A stretch of DNA of 64,000 nt, from positions 62,001 to 126,000 of the forward strand of contig CP076356.1 in NCBI GenBank assembly GCA_018798825.1. Reading direction: 5' to 3'. The position numbers and the translations under genes were made by a program. Below are positions 8,793 to 17,241 of the stretch, in pieces. Below the pieces are notes generated by a model. The model had not been told where the DNA came from. It saw only the letters and a program-made list of their open reading frames with translations, and ran no database searches. The DNA comes from Ochrobactrum sp. BTU1. Its GTDB lineage: Bacteria > Pseudomonadota > Alphaproteobacteria > Rhizobiales > Rhizobiaceae. Within the stretch, counting starts at the first letter, position 1. Each line of letters begins with the position of its first letter.

Positions 8793-8850
8793 TTGACATT
8801 TACATGATGACCATCATATTTAAATATATTCATGATGAGCGTCATGTATA
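8793..8850. promoter_or_regulatory. Divergent promoter with paired TetR-like sites
   Basis: Two related near-palindromes lie 28 bp apart: ATGATGACCATCAT (8804-8817) and ATGATGAGCGTCAT (8832-8845). A -35-like TTGACA lies at 8793-8798 with an AT-rich -10 region at about 8816-8821, so a bound repressor would cover the promoter. Assignment to the adjacent TetR protein is an inference from position. Confidence 0.6.
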
Positions 8851-8879
8851 TAAGATCAATGACAGAAAAGAGCAATCCG

Positions 8880-9668
8880 ATGAGCCAAGATTCCGCAGTC
8901 CTCATTACCGGCGCCTCCACGGGCATCGGCGCCACCTATGCCGAACGGTTCGCGCGCCGCGGCCATGATCTCGTACTGGTCGCCCGAGACGCGGTGCGCA
9001 TGGAAGCGCTTGCGGGCCGCCTGCGCCAGGAAACGGGAGTCACGGTAGATATCCTCCAAGCCGATCTCACCCAGGCGACTGATCTTGCCAAGGTCGAGAC
9101 GAGGCTGCGCGACGATGCGCGCATCGGCGTCCTAGTCAACAATGCCGGAACGGCGATCGGCGGAAGCTTCGTCGACCAGAATGTCGATGACATGACCAAG
9201 CTCGTTGCGCTCAATGCGACCGCACTCGTCCGACTTTCCAGCGCTATTGCTCCCCGTCTTGCCAAGGCAGGCGAGGGCGCGATCATCAATATCGGTTCGG
9301 TCGTCGGTCTAGCGCCAGAGTTCGGCATGACCGTCTACGGTGCGACGAAGGCTTTCGTGCTCTTCCTGTCGCAGGGGCTGGCACATGAACTCGGGCCTAA
9401 GGGCGTGTACATCCAGGCCGTACTTCCCGCCACGACCCGCACCGAGATCTGGGATCATGTCGGCGCAGACGTGAACGCCATGAGCAATGTCATGGAAGTG
9501 GGCGATCTGGTGGATGCCGCCCTGGTCGGCTTCGACAGTCGCGAGCCGGTCACCATCCCGCCGCTGCACGACGGCGGACAGTGGGACGCTTTCGATGGAG
9601 CCCGCAAAGCGATGCTCGGAAACCTTGTCAACGCGCTTCCCGCCGAACGCTATCGCACTCCCGCCTGA
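8880..9668 (+). CDS. Short-chain dehydrogenase/reductase
   Basis: This is a classical SDR of about 262 residues from ATG 8880 (MSQDSAVLITGASTGIG); ATG 8859 is an alternative start. The nucleotide-binding TGASTGIG is at residues 10-17, NNAG at 87-90, and the catalytic Ser, Tyr and Lys at about 140, 153 and 157 (YGATK). SDRs reduce or oxidise carbonyl/alcohol substrates with NAD(P)(H); the substrate here cannot be read from sequence. It is controlled, by inference, by the divergent TetR gene. An Old Yellow Enzyme remnant follows closely, so the original operon probably encoded several reductases. Confidence 0.9.
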   Translation: MSQDSAVLITGASTGIGATYAERFARRGHDLVLVARDAVRMEALAGRLRQETGVTVDILQADLTQATDLAKVETRLRDDARIGVLVNNAGTAIGGSFVDQNVDDMTKLVALNATALVRLSSAIAPRLAKAGEGAIINIGSVVGLAPEFGMTVYGATKAFVLFLSQGLAHELGPKGVYIQAVLPATTRTEIWDHVGADVNAMSNVMEVGDLVDAALVGFDSREPVTIPPLHDGGQWDAFDGARKAMLGNLVNALPAERYRTPA

Positions 9669-9719
9669 GCATCTCCAGTCAGCAAGCCCCCACTGCAGAA
9701 GAAACATCAAAGGTACATC

Positions 9720-9985
9720 ATGACCCGCAGCCCTCTTTTCGAACCCGCCGCCCTCGGCAACATCCCCTTTCAAACCGGGTCGTCATTGCGCCGCTCACAC
9801 GCAACGGTGCAGGCGCGGGCTTCGTGCCCGGTACCCTGACCCCCGAGTATTATGCCCAGCGCGCCTCGGCTGGCCTGATCATTACCGAAGCAACCCAAAT
9901 TTCTCAGCAGTGGCAGGGCTATCAGGACACGCCGGGATCTACACGCAGGCGCAGAGATGCGCGCCGAAGGGCAGCAACTGAGGGA
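9720..9985 (+). pseudogene. Old Yellow Enzyme (alkene reductase), N-terminal remnant
   Basis: ATG 9720 opens MTRSPLFEPAALGNIPFQ, the standard start of NemA/OYE-type FMN reductases. A frameshift near 9770 moves the reading to NRVVIAPLTRNGAGAGFVPG, then TPEYYAQRASAGLIITEATQ and ISQQWQGYQDTPG, all hallmark OYE N-terminal motifs. After about 90 residues the similarity ends. The rest of the 360-residue barrel, including the catalytic HGANGYL-type region, is gone. It directly follows the SDR gene and was probably part of its operon. Confidence 0.7.
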
Positions 9986-9995
9986 GATCTCCTAG

Positions 9996-10124
9996 CTGAG
10001 CGACGCTGGCCCCATTCGTCCGATCGTGTACAAGGTGTATCCCTTTGCGCAGACGCCAGAAGCCTTGGGTTATGTCGAGACCGGGCGGGCCAAGAGCAAG
10101 GTTGTTGTTGCCGTTTCGCAATGA
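9996..10124 (+). pseudogene. Zinc-type alcohol dehydrogenase, C-terminal remnant
   Basis: The last 42 codons of a medium-chain dehydrogenase: LSDAGPIRPIVYKVYPFAQT, then PEALGYVETGRAKSKVVVAV and a stop at 10122-10124. The pattern (substrate-domain strand, 'EAL.YVE.GRAKGKVV') is typical of NAD(P)-dependent alcohol dehydrogenases and quinone oxidoreductases. It begins just after the OYE remnant, so one deletion probably fused the start of one gene to the end of another. Confidence 0.6.
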
Positions 10125-10757
10125 CCGTCTCGCCAGCAGTAGTTCAATTCCACTAAAGCATGATATCCGCTTCCATGACTCTTGCGAGATGAGCGGACAT
10201 TCTCCTTCCGGCCCCTTTGCTGCCGTTTAGGGCGAGGGGGCTTTCTTGACTCATACCCTAGTTCGGAAACCTGACATTAGATTTCCCTCGGACCCCCGGA
10301 GCATTTACCGCTTCGATCAGGTCTGCCGTAAGCCGATGATGATTGCCTCTGGTGACATATTTGTGTGGACGACCATTTGGTCGCACACAGTGCTCGGCGC
10401 TATGCAGAACCCGACGATGTAGTTTATCTAAATCGCCATTGCCTCCGGGATAACGAAAACTTACTCAACCCTCGGGCCTGAGACGCCCTTTTGACCGCGC
10501 ATCATAGCACTGCGATAATATCACCGTCCTCTTCTGTGATCCCGAATAATCCGAAGCTGAATTTATATGTCATTTCGATTTCTACGGTTTTCGCGCTGCC
10601 TGCACTGAAAACGAATTTAGAGTTACACGGCGCGGGCCAAAGGCCCAGGAACCGCTTGCCGGCCCAGGCCCAGCTGACCACTGCTGCTATTATGACGGCT
10701 GTTTGCGGTTCATCTGATTACTAAGTATGATAAAATATGCGTAAAGAGAGCTTAGTC
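10125..10757. other. Intergenic stretch with decayed minus-strand coding traces
   Basis: No intact gene is visible. On the minus strand, a frame ending at TGA 10502-10504 reads AVIIAAVVSWAWAGKRFLGL and ends ITEEDGDIIAVL; this looks coding-like but has no clear start and no recognised family. Another minus-strand stretch near 10280-10410 (RPNGRPHKYVTRGNHHRLTA) also looks like former coding sequence. Just before 10758 is the AT-rich promoter area of the antitoxin gene. Confidence 0.35.
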
Positions 10758-11018
10758 ATGTCCTCAGTGGAACGTTTAACCATTACACTGCCCACAGAAA
10801 TGGCAACCACAGTGCGCGATGCCGTTGCCGGCGGCGAATACGCCTCCACAAGCGAAGTTATCCGCGAGGCATTGCGCGACTGGGTGCGTGCGCACGACAC
10901 CGAACGTCGGGATCTTGAAACCTTGCGGGAAGCTATTCGGGCAGGGCTGGAGAGCGGTCCTGCTATTCCCGCTGAAGAAGTCTTTGCAGCCCTGCGCGCC
11001 CGCTACACCAAGGCCTGA
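10758..11018 (+). CDS. ParD-family antitoxin
   Basis: The protein has 86 residues from ATG 10758 (MSSVERLTITLPTEM); an upstream in-frame ATG at 10737 is less likely. It shows the ribbon-helix-helix strand ERLTITLP, then the ParD helices VRDAVAGGEYASTSEVIREA, and an acidic/helical C-terminal tail that would bind ParE. The toxin gene begins two bases after the stop but is damaged, so this is an antitoxin without a working partner in the window. Confidence 0.85.
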   Translation: MSSVERLTITLPTEMATTVRDAVAGGEYASTSEVIREALRDWVRAHDTERRDLETLREAIRAGLESGPAIPAEEVFAALRARYTKA

Positions 11019-11020
11019 CA

Positions 11021-11256
11021 ATGACGCTCTTCATTCGTCCAGCCGCACAGGCGGACCTTATCGAGATCGGCGATTACATCGCGATAGACAACCCGGATCG
11101 GGCGCTATCCTTTTTCGCGGAATTCGAAGCGCTCATCTTTAGCGCCATTGCCGCGCGCCATCATCGCTATCTTGCCTTCTTCACGCACAATGAGAACGCA
11201 TCGAAGTGCTGCGCATCCTGCACGGTGCGCGTGACCTTCAGTCCTTTCTGAACTGA
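11021..11256 (+). pseudogene. ParE-family toxin, deleted and frameshifted
   Basis: The first 40 residues (MTLFIRPAAQADLIEIGDYI, then AIDNPDRALSFFAEF) are canonical ParE. The central loop of about 25 residues is missing, and the sequence jumps to the late strand RYLAFFTHNEN. A one-base shift then separates it from the proper end (IEVLRILHGARDL), which stops at 11254-11256. Deletion plus frameshift should inactivate it. The antitoxin upstream is intact. Confidence 0.75.
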
Positions 11257-11277
11257 ACCGGGAAGAAGGCATTCGCG

Positions 11278-11475
11278 AAAGTCGCCCATCGCTTTATCAC
11301 CGCCATCGCTTCCCGCCTGAGATTATCGCTGACCGGTTTCCGCACAGTTTTCGTATGGTCGAGACAGGCTGGCACATGAGGCATCATCCTTACCCACAAG
11401 ACGGTGCGCGAATGGACTGAGAAGTTCGGACGAGATTACGCTAATGCAATCCGTCGCCGCACACCGCATTCTTGA
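11278..11475 (+). mobile_element. IS6-family transposase remnant
   Basis: Two blocks of an IS6-type transposase remain: PSLYHRHRFPPEIIA from the N-terminus (about 11281-11333) and, after a deletion, TVREWTEKFGRDYANAIRRR (11401-11460) from the end of the helix-turn-helix region. The catalytic DDE part is missing. A TTGACTGGCAATC motif like that at the edge of repeat A follows at 11473. The frames are broken by stops, so it cannot transpose. The remainder of the gap to 11560 shows nothing else. Confidence 0.6.
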
Positions 11476-11560
11476 CTGGCAATCAGATCAACCAGGCTTC
11501 TTCGCTATCAATTTAGAATCCTGACTTGATTTCAGGAATCGGTAGCCAAGCAGCACGATC

Positions 11561-12478
11561 TTAGACGTGGGTTCTGGTGCCGATGCCTACATAATCGAGA
11601 TCCTGAATGATCTTGCGGATGATCCGGCTTACGGCGATCACCTTTGTGTCCTCGACGCCGGTTCTGGAAGCGATGAAAAGGCGACCGTTCTCTACGGGCG
11701 GATCGGTTGCGACCATGCGCATTCCGCCGTCCTTCACATATCGCTCCGCCATGCGAACAGGGAGTATCGCCGCGCCCAATCCTCCGGCGACAAGTTCTGC
11801 GATCACGGCAACGCTGGTACAAATGCTAACTTGTGCGGGAAACAGCGCCTCGGTGGCGAACCATCCGGCCACCTGTCGATACATCGCGGAAGGTGCGGGA
11901 TTGGTGACGACAGGGCGCAACCATAAATCCTTTGGCGTCACCGGCTGAGACATATGCCACGCCGAAGGAATGACCCATGTGGTGGGTTGCACGCCCAGCG
12001 GTTGCAGGGTCATCTTCTCATGCCCTGTCGGGTTGAGAATAACGGCCAGATCAAGCCTGTCTTCCAAAATTGCAGCTTCCAGACCGGTGCTGATGGATAT
12101 GCTCCATTCCGGTATGAGTTGCGGATGTTCCCGCCGCAACGTATCCAGTAGCAGGGGAAGGCAATTGACCGCGAAACCTTCCGCCAGACCCACGCGCACA
12201 GGCCCTATAAGAGGCAATGCAGTGTTTTTCTGCCGGATTTCTGCAATTTCACCCATGATAGCGGAGATATGGGGAAGCAAGCTCTTGCCGTCGGGGGTTA
12301 CCGTCAGCCCATTGGCGCTCCGCTCGAATAGCTCTGTCCGTAAAGCGTCGCGTAACTCCTTCAACCGTAACGAAGCCGTTGGCTGCGCAATGTTCAGGTG
12401 ATTGGCTGCCTTCTGAACGGAACCAAGCTGTGAAACCCAATAGAATGTTTCCAGCTGAGAGAATGTCAGTCGCGTCAT
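11561..12478 (-). CDS. LysR-family regulator
   Basis: The protein has 305 residues. The N-terminal winged helix (about 4-62) carries the LysR pattern FSQLETFYWVSQLGSVQKAA, followed by IAQPTASLRLKELRDAL. Residues 90-295 form the two-lobed effector domain beginning GPVRVGLAEGFAVNCLPLLL. It is divergent from the MFS/enolase operon, 95 bases away, as usual for a LysR activator that senses the pathway substrate. The likely ligand is whatever the permease imports, probably a sugar acid or aromatic/dicarboxylic acid; this is an inference. Confidence 0.9.
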   Translation of the reverse strand: MTRLTFSQLETFYWVSQLGSVQKAANHLNIAQPTASLRLKELRDALRTELFERSANGLTVTPDGKSLLPHISAIMGEIAEIRQKNTALPLIGPVRVGLAEGFAVNCLPLLLDTLRREHPQLIPEWSISISTGLEAAILEDRLDLAVILNPTGHEKMTLQPLGVQPTTWVIPSAWHMSQPVTPKDLWLRPVVTNPAPSAMYRQVAGWFATEALFPAQVSICTSVAVIAELVAGGLGAAILPVRMAERYVKDGGMRMVATDPPVENGRLFIASRTGVEDTKVIAVSRIIRKIIQDLDYVGIGTRTHV

Positions 12479-12573
12479 TTAAAATCCTGATATTGGTCCC
12501 TCAGATATTCAGATTTGATCAGTTATGGCAATAGTTGCTATCGAACTGCTTCTGTCTCAGGAGGAGATCATCA

Positions 12574-13887
12574 ATGACAACTGAAAACGCGGTCATTAGA
12601 AAAGCGGCGTGGCGAATCCTGCCCATAATCATGATATGTTACTTTGCGGCGTTCCTGGATCGGGTGAATATCGGGTTCGCTTCGCTGACCATGAATCAGG
12701 ATCTGGGGTTCACGGCAGCCCAGTTTGGCTTCGGCGCTGGTATATTTTTTCTCGGCTACATCGTATTTGAACTGCCGAGTAATCTGGTTCTCGCGAAAGT
12801 TGGGGCGCGGCGCTGGATTGCCAGAATTCTGATAACCTGGGGAATACTTTCCGCCGCAACTGCCTTCGTCTGGAACCCGACGAGTTTCTATGTCGTCCGC
12901 GTTCTGTTGGGTGCTGCAGAAGCCGGGTTCTTTCCGGGCATCATCTTTTTCATGACGCTCTGGTTCCCGGCAGAATATCGCGCGCGCATGTTCGCGACAT
13001 TCAATATTGCGGTGCCTTTTTCCTCCGTCATCGGTGCGCCGCTGTCGGGCTTTATTCTCGAATATATGAATGGCGTTGCAGGCCTCAGCGGCTGGCAGTG
13101 GATGTTCGTCATCGAGGCGATGCCTGCCATCGTGATGGGCTTCGTGGTTTTCTTCTGGCTTCCGGATTCACCTGAAAAAGCCACTTTCCTGTCACCTGAC
13201 GAGAAGAAAATACTGAGTTCCCGCATCGCCAAAGAGCGCGAGGCACGCGAAGCGACCGAGAAATTCACTATTGGCAAAGCCCTTCGCGATTCGCGTGTTC
13301 TTCTCATGTGCCTTATCGCAGTGGGTCTGGTCATGGGAACAACCGGTATTGCGATCTGGATGCCGCAATTCGTCAAATCATTCGGTCTGAGCAATCTGCA
13401 AACGAGCTTCGTCGTCGCTATCCCGTCGATTTTTATGGCTGCAGCCATGATTCTTGTCGGTCGCAGTGCTGACCGTACCGGCGAACGCGTGTGGCATGCA
13501 GCCGGGCCATTCATCGTCAGTGCTTTCGGCTTTGCGCTGGCCGCTTTTGCTACATCGCCCGTGGTCAACCTCATCGGTCTTACCATCGGCGCGGCGGGTA
13601 TCGGTGGAGCATCGCCGAATATCTGGATTTTCCCCTCGACCTTGCTGACCGGAGGTGCAGCCGCCGCCGGGATCGCATTGATCAATTCGGTAGGGAGCAC
13701 CGGTGGCTTCTTTGGTCCGACAATCATTGGCTGGGTCAGGGATACAACGGGCGGCTTCCAAGGCTCACTGCTGTTCCTTGCATTTGCGATGCTCGTGACC
13801 GCAGGCACTATTCTGATCCTCGGCAAGTCCATGCGTGAAATGCTGCACGCGTCGAAAGCTCAACACGGTACGAGAGAAAAAGCGTGA
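12574..13887 (+). CDS. MFS permease, anion:cation symporter family
   Basis: The protein has 437 residues from ATG 12574, which follows a strong CAGGAGGAGATC ribosome site. Twelve hydrophobic helices are evident. The ACS-family signature appears early (FAAFLDRVNIGFASLTMNQD) and the loop 2-3 motif follows (FFLGYIVFELPSNLVLAKVG, then ARRWIARI). Members import organic anions such as phthalate, galactonate, tartrate or glucarate with protons. Its stop overlaps the GTG of the enolase-superfamily gene (GTGA, 13884-13887), so the imported acid is probably that enzyme's substrate. The divergent LysR gene likely activates both. Confidence 0.88.
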   Translation: MTTENAVIRKAAWRILPIIMICYFAAFLDRVNIGFASLTMNQDLGFTAAQFGFGAGIFFLGYIVFELPSNLVLAKVGARRWIARILITWGILSAATAFVWNPTSFYVVRVLLGAAEAGFFPGIIFFMTLWFPAEYRARMFATFNIAVPFSSVIGAPLSGFILEYMNGVAGLSGWQWMFVIEAMPAIVMGFVVFFWLPDSPEKATFLSPDEKKILSSRIAKEREAREATEKFTIGKALRDSRVLLMCLIAVGLVMGTTGIAIWMPQFVKSFGLSNLQTSFVVAIPSIFMAAAMILVGRSADRTGERVWHAAGPFIVSAFGFALAAFATSPVVNLIGLTIGAAGIGGASPNIWIFPSTLLTGGAAAAGIALINSVGSTGGFFGPTIIGWVRDTTGGFQGSLLFLAFAMLVTAGTILILGKSMREMLHASKAQHGTREKA

Positions 13888-15017
13888 AAATCAACGAAAT
13901 TCGACTTTACCATCTGAGTGCACCCCTCGCTGAACCGATCGGTAATGCCAAGGTGTTCTTCGACCGGCGAGAAACGCTGCTTGTAGAAGTGGTAGCAGGC
14001 TCGGATAGTGGCTGGGGCGAAACCTGGGCATTGCCAACCGCAGTCGCAAGTCTGATCGAAGTCAATCTGGCCCCGTATGTACTTGGACAGGATGCGCAGC
14101 ACTATCGTCGTATCTGGCAGGATATGTGCCGGGCATTCGAAACGAGGAGCGGTGTCGCCATGATGGCGATATCGGCTCTCGATATGGCAATTCACGACCT
14201 TGCTGCCAAGCAGCAAGGTATTCCTCTCCATGTTTTGTTGGGTGGCGCGCGCCGGGATCGGGTGCCGACTTACGCGAGCGGGCCTTTCTTTAAGCCCGGC
14301 GGGCACCCTTATCGGGATTTCGAGCGTGATGTGGAAAGCTACCTCGCCGATGGCTTCAAGTCGATTAAACTGCGGAGCGGCTATCGTCCTGCAGACGACG
14401 CGAGTGCAGCCCTGACTGTTCGAAAAATGATCGGCGGCGACGGCGACTTGATGATTGATTTCAACCAGTCAATCACTGTCCGCAATGCGATTTCGACATT
14501 TGAACAGCTTGCTGAGGCTCAACCGCTCTGGATTGAGGAGCCGACAGCGCCAGTTGATCTTACGGGGTACAAGCAGGCTGCGGCGCATCTCAAATGTGCT
14601 ATCGCGGGCGGAGAAACTTTTGCTTCGGCACGAGATTTTATGCCCTTCTTGGCGGAAGGCGTAATGGATATCTTGCAGCCGGATATTGCCATTTGTGGTG
14701 GTTTGAGTGGTGTCGCGCAGGTCGCAGTTCTGGCGGACGTTTATGGTCGTCCGCTTATACCTCACGTTTGGGGTAGCATCGTGAATTTCCAGGCAGCCTT
14801 GCATCTGACCGCGACACTCCCGGCCTACCGAGGAGGCAGAACTGCGTTTCCGTTCATGGAATACGATGTCGGTCCAAATCCTCTTCTGGATTTGGTGGGG
14901 CGTCCATGCGTCGGGGCTGATGGCACGTTGCCAGTGCCCAGTACGCCTGGTCTGGGTATAGACATTTCCCAAGATCTAATCGCGCCATATATTGTTCGAA
15001 GCTGTCGGGTTACCTAG
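13884..15017 (+). CDS. Mandelate racemase/muconate lactonizing enzyme family protein
   Basis: This is an enolase-superfamily enzyme of 377 residues starting at GTG 13884. The N-terminal capping domain spans 1-125. The barrel carries Lys162-x-Arg164 (SIKLRSG), metal ligands Asp192 (MIDFNQ), Glu218/219 (WIEEP) and Glu244 (AGGETF), and His294 (IPHVWGS). The reaction is abstraction of a proton alpha to a carboxylate, leading to dehydration, racemisation or cycloisomerisation. KxR rather than KxK or KxH is a less common arrangement and may mark an unassigned substrate. It is co-translated with the permease. Confidence 0.85.
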   Translation: MKINEIRLYHLSAPLAEPIGNAKVFFDRRETLLVEVVAGSDSGWGETWALPTAVASLIEVNLAPYVLGQDAQHYRRIWQDMCRAFETRSGVAMMAISALDMAIHDLAAKQQGIPLHVLLGGARRDRVPTYASGPFFKPGGHPYRDFERDVESYLADGFKSIKLRSGYRPADDASAALTVRKMIGGDGDLMIDFNQSITVRNAISTFEQLAEAQPLWIEEPTAPVDLTGYKQAAAHLKCAIAGGETFASARDFMPFLAEGVMDILQPDIAICGGLSGVAQVAVLADVYGRPLIPHVWGSIVNFQAALHLTATLPAYRGGRTAFPFMEYDVGPNPLLDLVGRPCVGADGTLPVPSTPGLGIDISQDLIAPYIVRSCRVT

Positions 15018-15192
15018 AGCAAATTGAATAGAGTTGTTATCCGGACAATATGGGGTGCTCATCTGGTGATAAGCATCCCAATTGGCAATGGTCAATCCAG
15101 CTATCGCATAGTGACAGCCGGAATGGAAAAGAGACCATATTCGATCGAGAAATTATCAAACGTCGAACCTAATCAATGCCGCAAGTCTGGAA

Positions 15193-15640
15193 TTAAGCCT
15201 TAGTCGCACTTTGTGTTCCAACAAATAAGTTACTATATTTACTGGCGAAATTCTTGCCGTTTTTCATCACGAAGTAAGTCGAAAAGAGTCTCGTTATATC
15301 AGTTGTAGGATCGCCTTCCACAGCGATGATATCGGCTAATTTTCCAGTCTCCAGCGTTCCGGTGTCGATATTTGTGCCCAATACTTCTGAGGCAATGGCA
15401 GTGCCAACGTAAATCGCTTGCCTTTCCGTCATTCCACATTCGGCAGCCAGCACGAATTCCATCGCAGCTTCACAAAGAGGATGTGTGGGGCAACCTATAA
15501 ATCCGTACCAAGCGCAAATCGTACACCGCTCTGCACGCCAAGTTGAAAATCACGGAGCATATATTCCCATGCGTGGATACCCCCGGTAATGCAAGGATTA
15601 TTTTGGGATTGCTCGAACGTGAGATCGGTTACGGTCATGT
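15193..15640 (-). pseudogene. Amidohydrolase, C-terminal segment (interrupted gene)
   Basis: The frame ending at 15193 gives the end of an imidazolonepropionase/prolidase-like amidohydrolase (SEVLGTNIDTGTLETGKLAD, then IIAVEGDPTTDITRLF). Upstream, after a frameshift near 15499, the reading continues as ITGGIHAWEYMLRDFQLGV and RFALGTDL, the metal-binding Asp strand of this superfamily. The gene is cut off at about 15640 by an IS110-type element. The preceding portion lies beyond it at 16934-17152. The typical N-terminal HxH metal site is missing altogether. Confidence 0.7.
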
Positions 15641-15829
15641 GTCAGGCCTCCGCTGAAGCGGCCATTCATGCCGCGGGCCGGTATGGCGATGCGAAGGTCA
15701 GGTCCATATCAGTGGCGCAAGCGCGAAGCACTTTTGGAATGCCTGGTTTACCTGATCTCGATCTTGCCGATCTGTTTGCCCATACTTTCCAGCGCCCTCC
15801 TCACATAATCGGAGATTTACGTTTCGATA

Positions 15830-16857
15830 TTAAGCCGAAACATGCTCTCCCCGATATCCTTCGCCTTTTGTCATCATCGCCCAGATCGCTCGTGCGGTCT
15901 TATTTGCCAAGGCGATAGTGATGAGCAATCGTGGTTTACGTTGCTGCATTTTCTGAAGCCATGAGCCTTCAGGGGCTCCGTTCTTGATGGCCCATCGAAT
16001 GCGGGTCATAGCTCCAATGTTCAGTAGTCGCCGGATGTCACGTTGCCCCATTTTCGAAGTGCGGCCAAGCTTCTGTTTGCCGCCAGTCGATTTCTACAAA
16101 GGTACAAGGCCAAGCCACGCTGCAAAATCGCGGCCACGGCGAAAGCTGTTCATATCAGGCACGAAAGCTTTGATAGCCATGGCGCGACAGGGCCAATGCT
16201 TGGTGCAGTTTGAAGCCGTAGCGCCTTTGGGTCACGCTTTGCTTCTTCCTTCGTCTGTCGCCCGACAACAGCAATCTTCGTATTGTAGCTTTCGAGCTGA
16301 TTGATAAGTAGACGCCCGAGCTCTACAACCAGCAAAGGCAATGAGGTATCGGGATCCTCTATCTCGCGTTCAAGCCTGCGCACAAAAGTAAGGCCCGCAG
16401 GTACAACAATCCCGTATTCCATCGAGTGTCGCGCAAAGCATTGACGATCTGGTTCCTTTGACGAACCAGAAGATCTCGTGTCTTAAAGACCATTGCCCTT
16501 GACTGCTGTTCAGCAGACTTAACCGGAACGAACCGCATCCTTGGCCGGATAGCGGCTTCACTAATGGCTTCCGCTTCAGCGGCATCATTCTTGTGTCGTT
16601 TAACAAAGGGCTTAACGTAGATAGGTGGAATGAGCCTGACGTCATGGCCAAGGGCACCAATCTTGCGCTCCCAATAATGCGCGGAGGCACAAGCCTCCAT
16701 CGCTACTACTGTCGGCGACTGGCCTGAAAAAAACACTCAACTGATCCCTCGTCAGTTTTTTCCGAAACAAGGGTTTGCCAGTGGTATCTGCTCCATGCAG
16801 TTGGAATACAGACTTAGCGAGATCAATATCAATTATTGCGGCGCTTTCCATGAACAC
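15830..16857 (-). mobile_element. IS110-family element with degraded transposase
   Basis: Read right to left in several frames, the transposase reconstructs as IDLAKSVFQLHGADTTGKPL, then VVAMEACASAHYWERKIGAL, KRHKNDAAEAEAISEAA, QLESYNTKIAV, PSIGPVA, FAAWLGLVPL and MGQRDIRRLLNIGAMTRIRW. These are the DEDD-type IS110 N-terminal domain and the C-terminal serine-containing domain. At least three frameshifts and a stop show it is dead. The element split an amidohydrolase gene. Its edges lie at roughly 15640-15700 and 16925; no terminal repeats were found, as expected for this family. Confidence 0.75.
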
Positions 16858-16933
16858 GTCTCCTGTGCCAGATTAGCCCCGCGCCCGCAGTATGCCTTAT
16901 CTGCCTACGATCGGGGAAGGGGTATCCAAACCA

Positions 16934-17152
16934 TCAGTGGCGTTCGTAAACGGCTCTCTCCCAATCGGGATAATGGAATTTTTCATAGGTCTGCCAATGG
17001 AAGTGAATCTGCGACAATGTCGTCACCACGGTCTTTCGCTCATCCATCAGTCGCTGCCGCGTTTCAGGCGTAATACCATAGCCGTGTTCGATGATGTCGA
17101 CACCGCCATCCAATGCCAGCTTTACCGCGCTTTCAACAATAGCGTGTTTCAT
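16934..17152 (-). pseudogene. Amidohydrolase, upstream segment (interrupted gene)
   Basis: The frame MKHAIVESAVKLALDGGVDI followed by IEHGYGITPETRQRLMDER is the central barrel strand (IEHGYG metal-binding His) of an imidazolonepropionase/prolidase-like amidohydrolase. It stops at the edge of the IS110 element at about 16934; the continuation is at 15193-15640. No N-terminal part of about 200 residues is present upstream, so the gene had a second deletion. It may once have been part of the peptide-conjugate pathway to its right, but that is speculation. Confidence 0.65.
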
Positions 17153-17241
17153 TAATCAAGAAAATAAAGCGTACTTGTAAGGCTAATTTGCAACAAAACC
17201 GATCTTTTATCTAAAATACTCAGTCTTGTTTTTCCCCTGAA

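Noticed and set aside
12888..13832. A 314-codon frame on the - strand
   Set aside because: Antisense to the MFS permease, rich in Arg/Pro/Thr, with no family resemblance.
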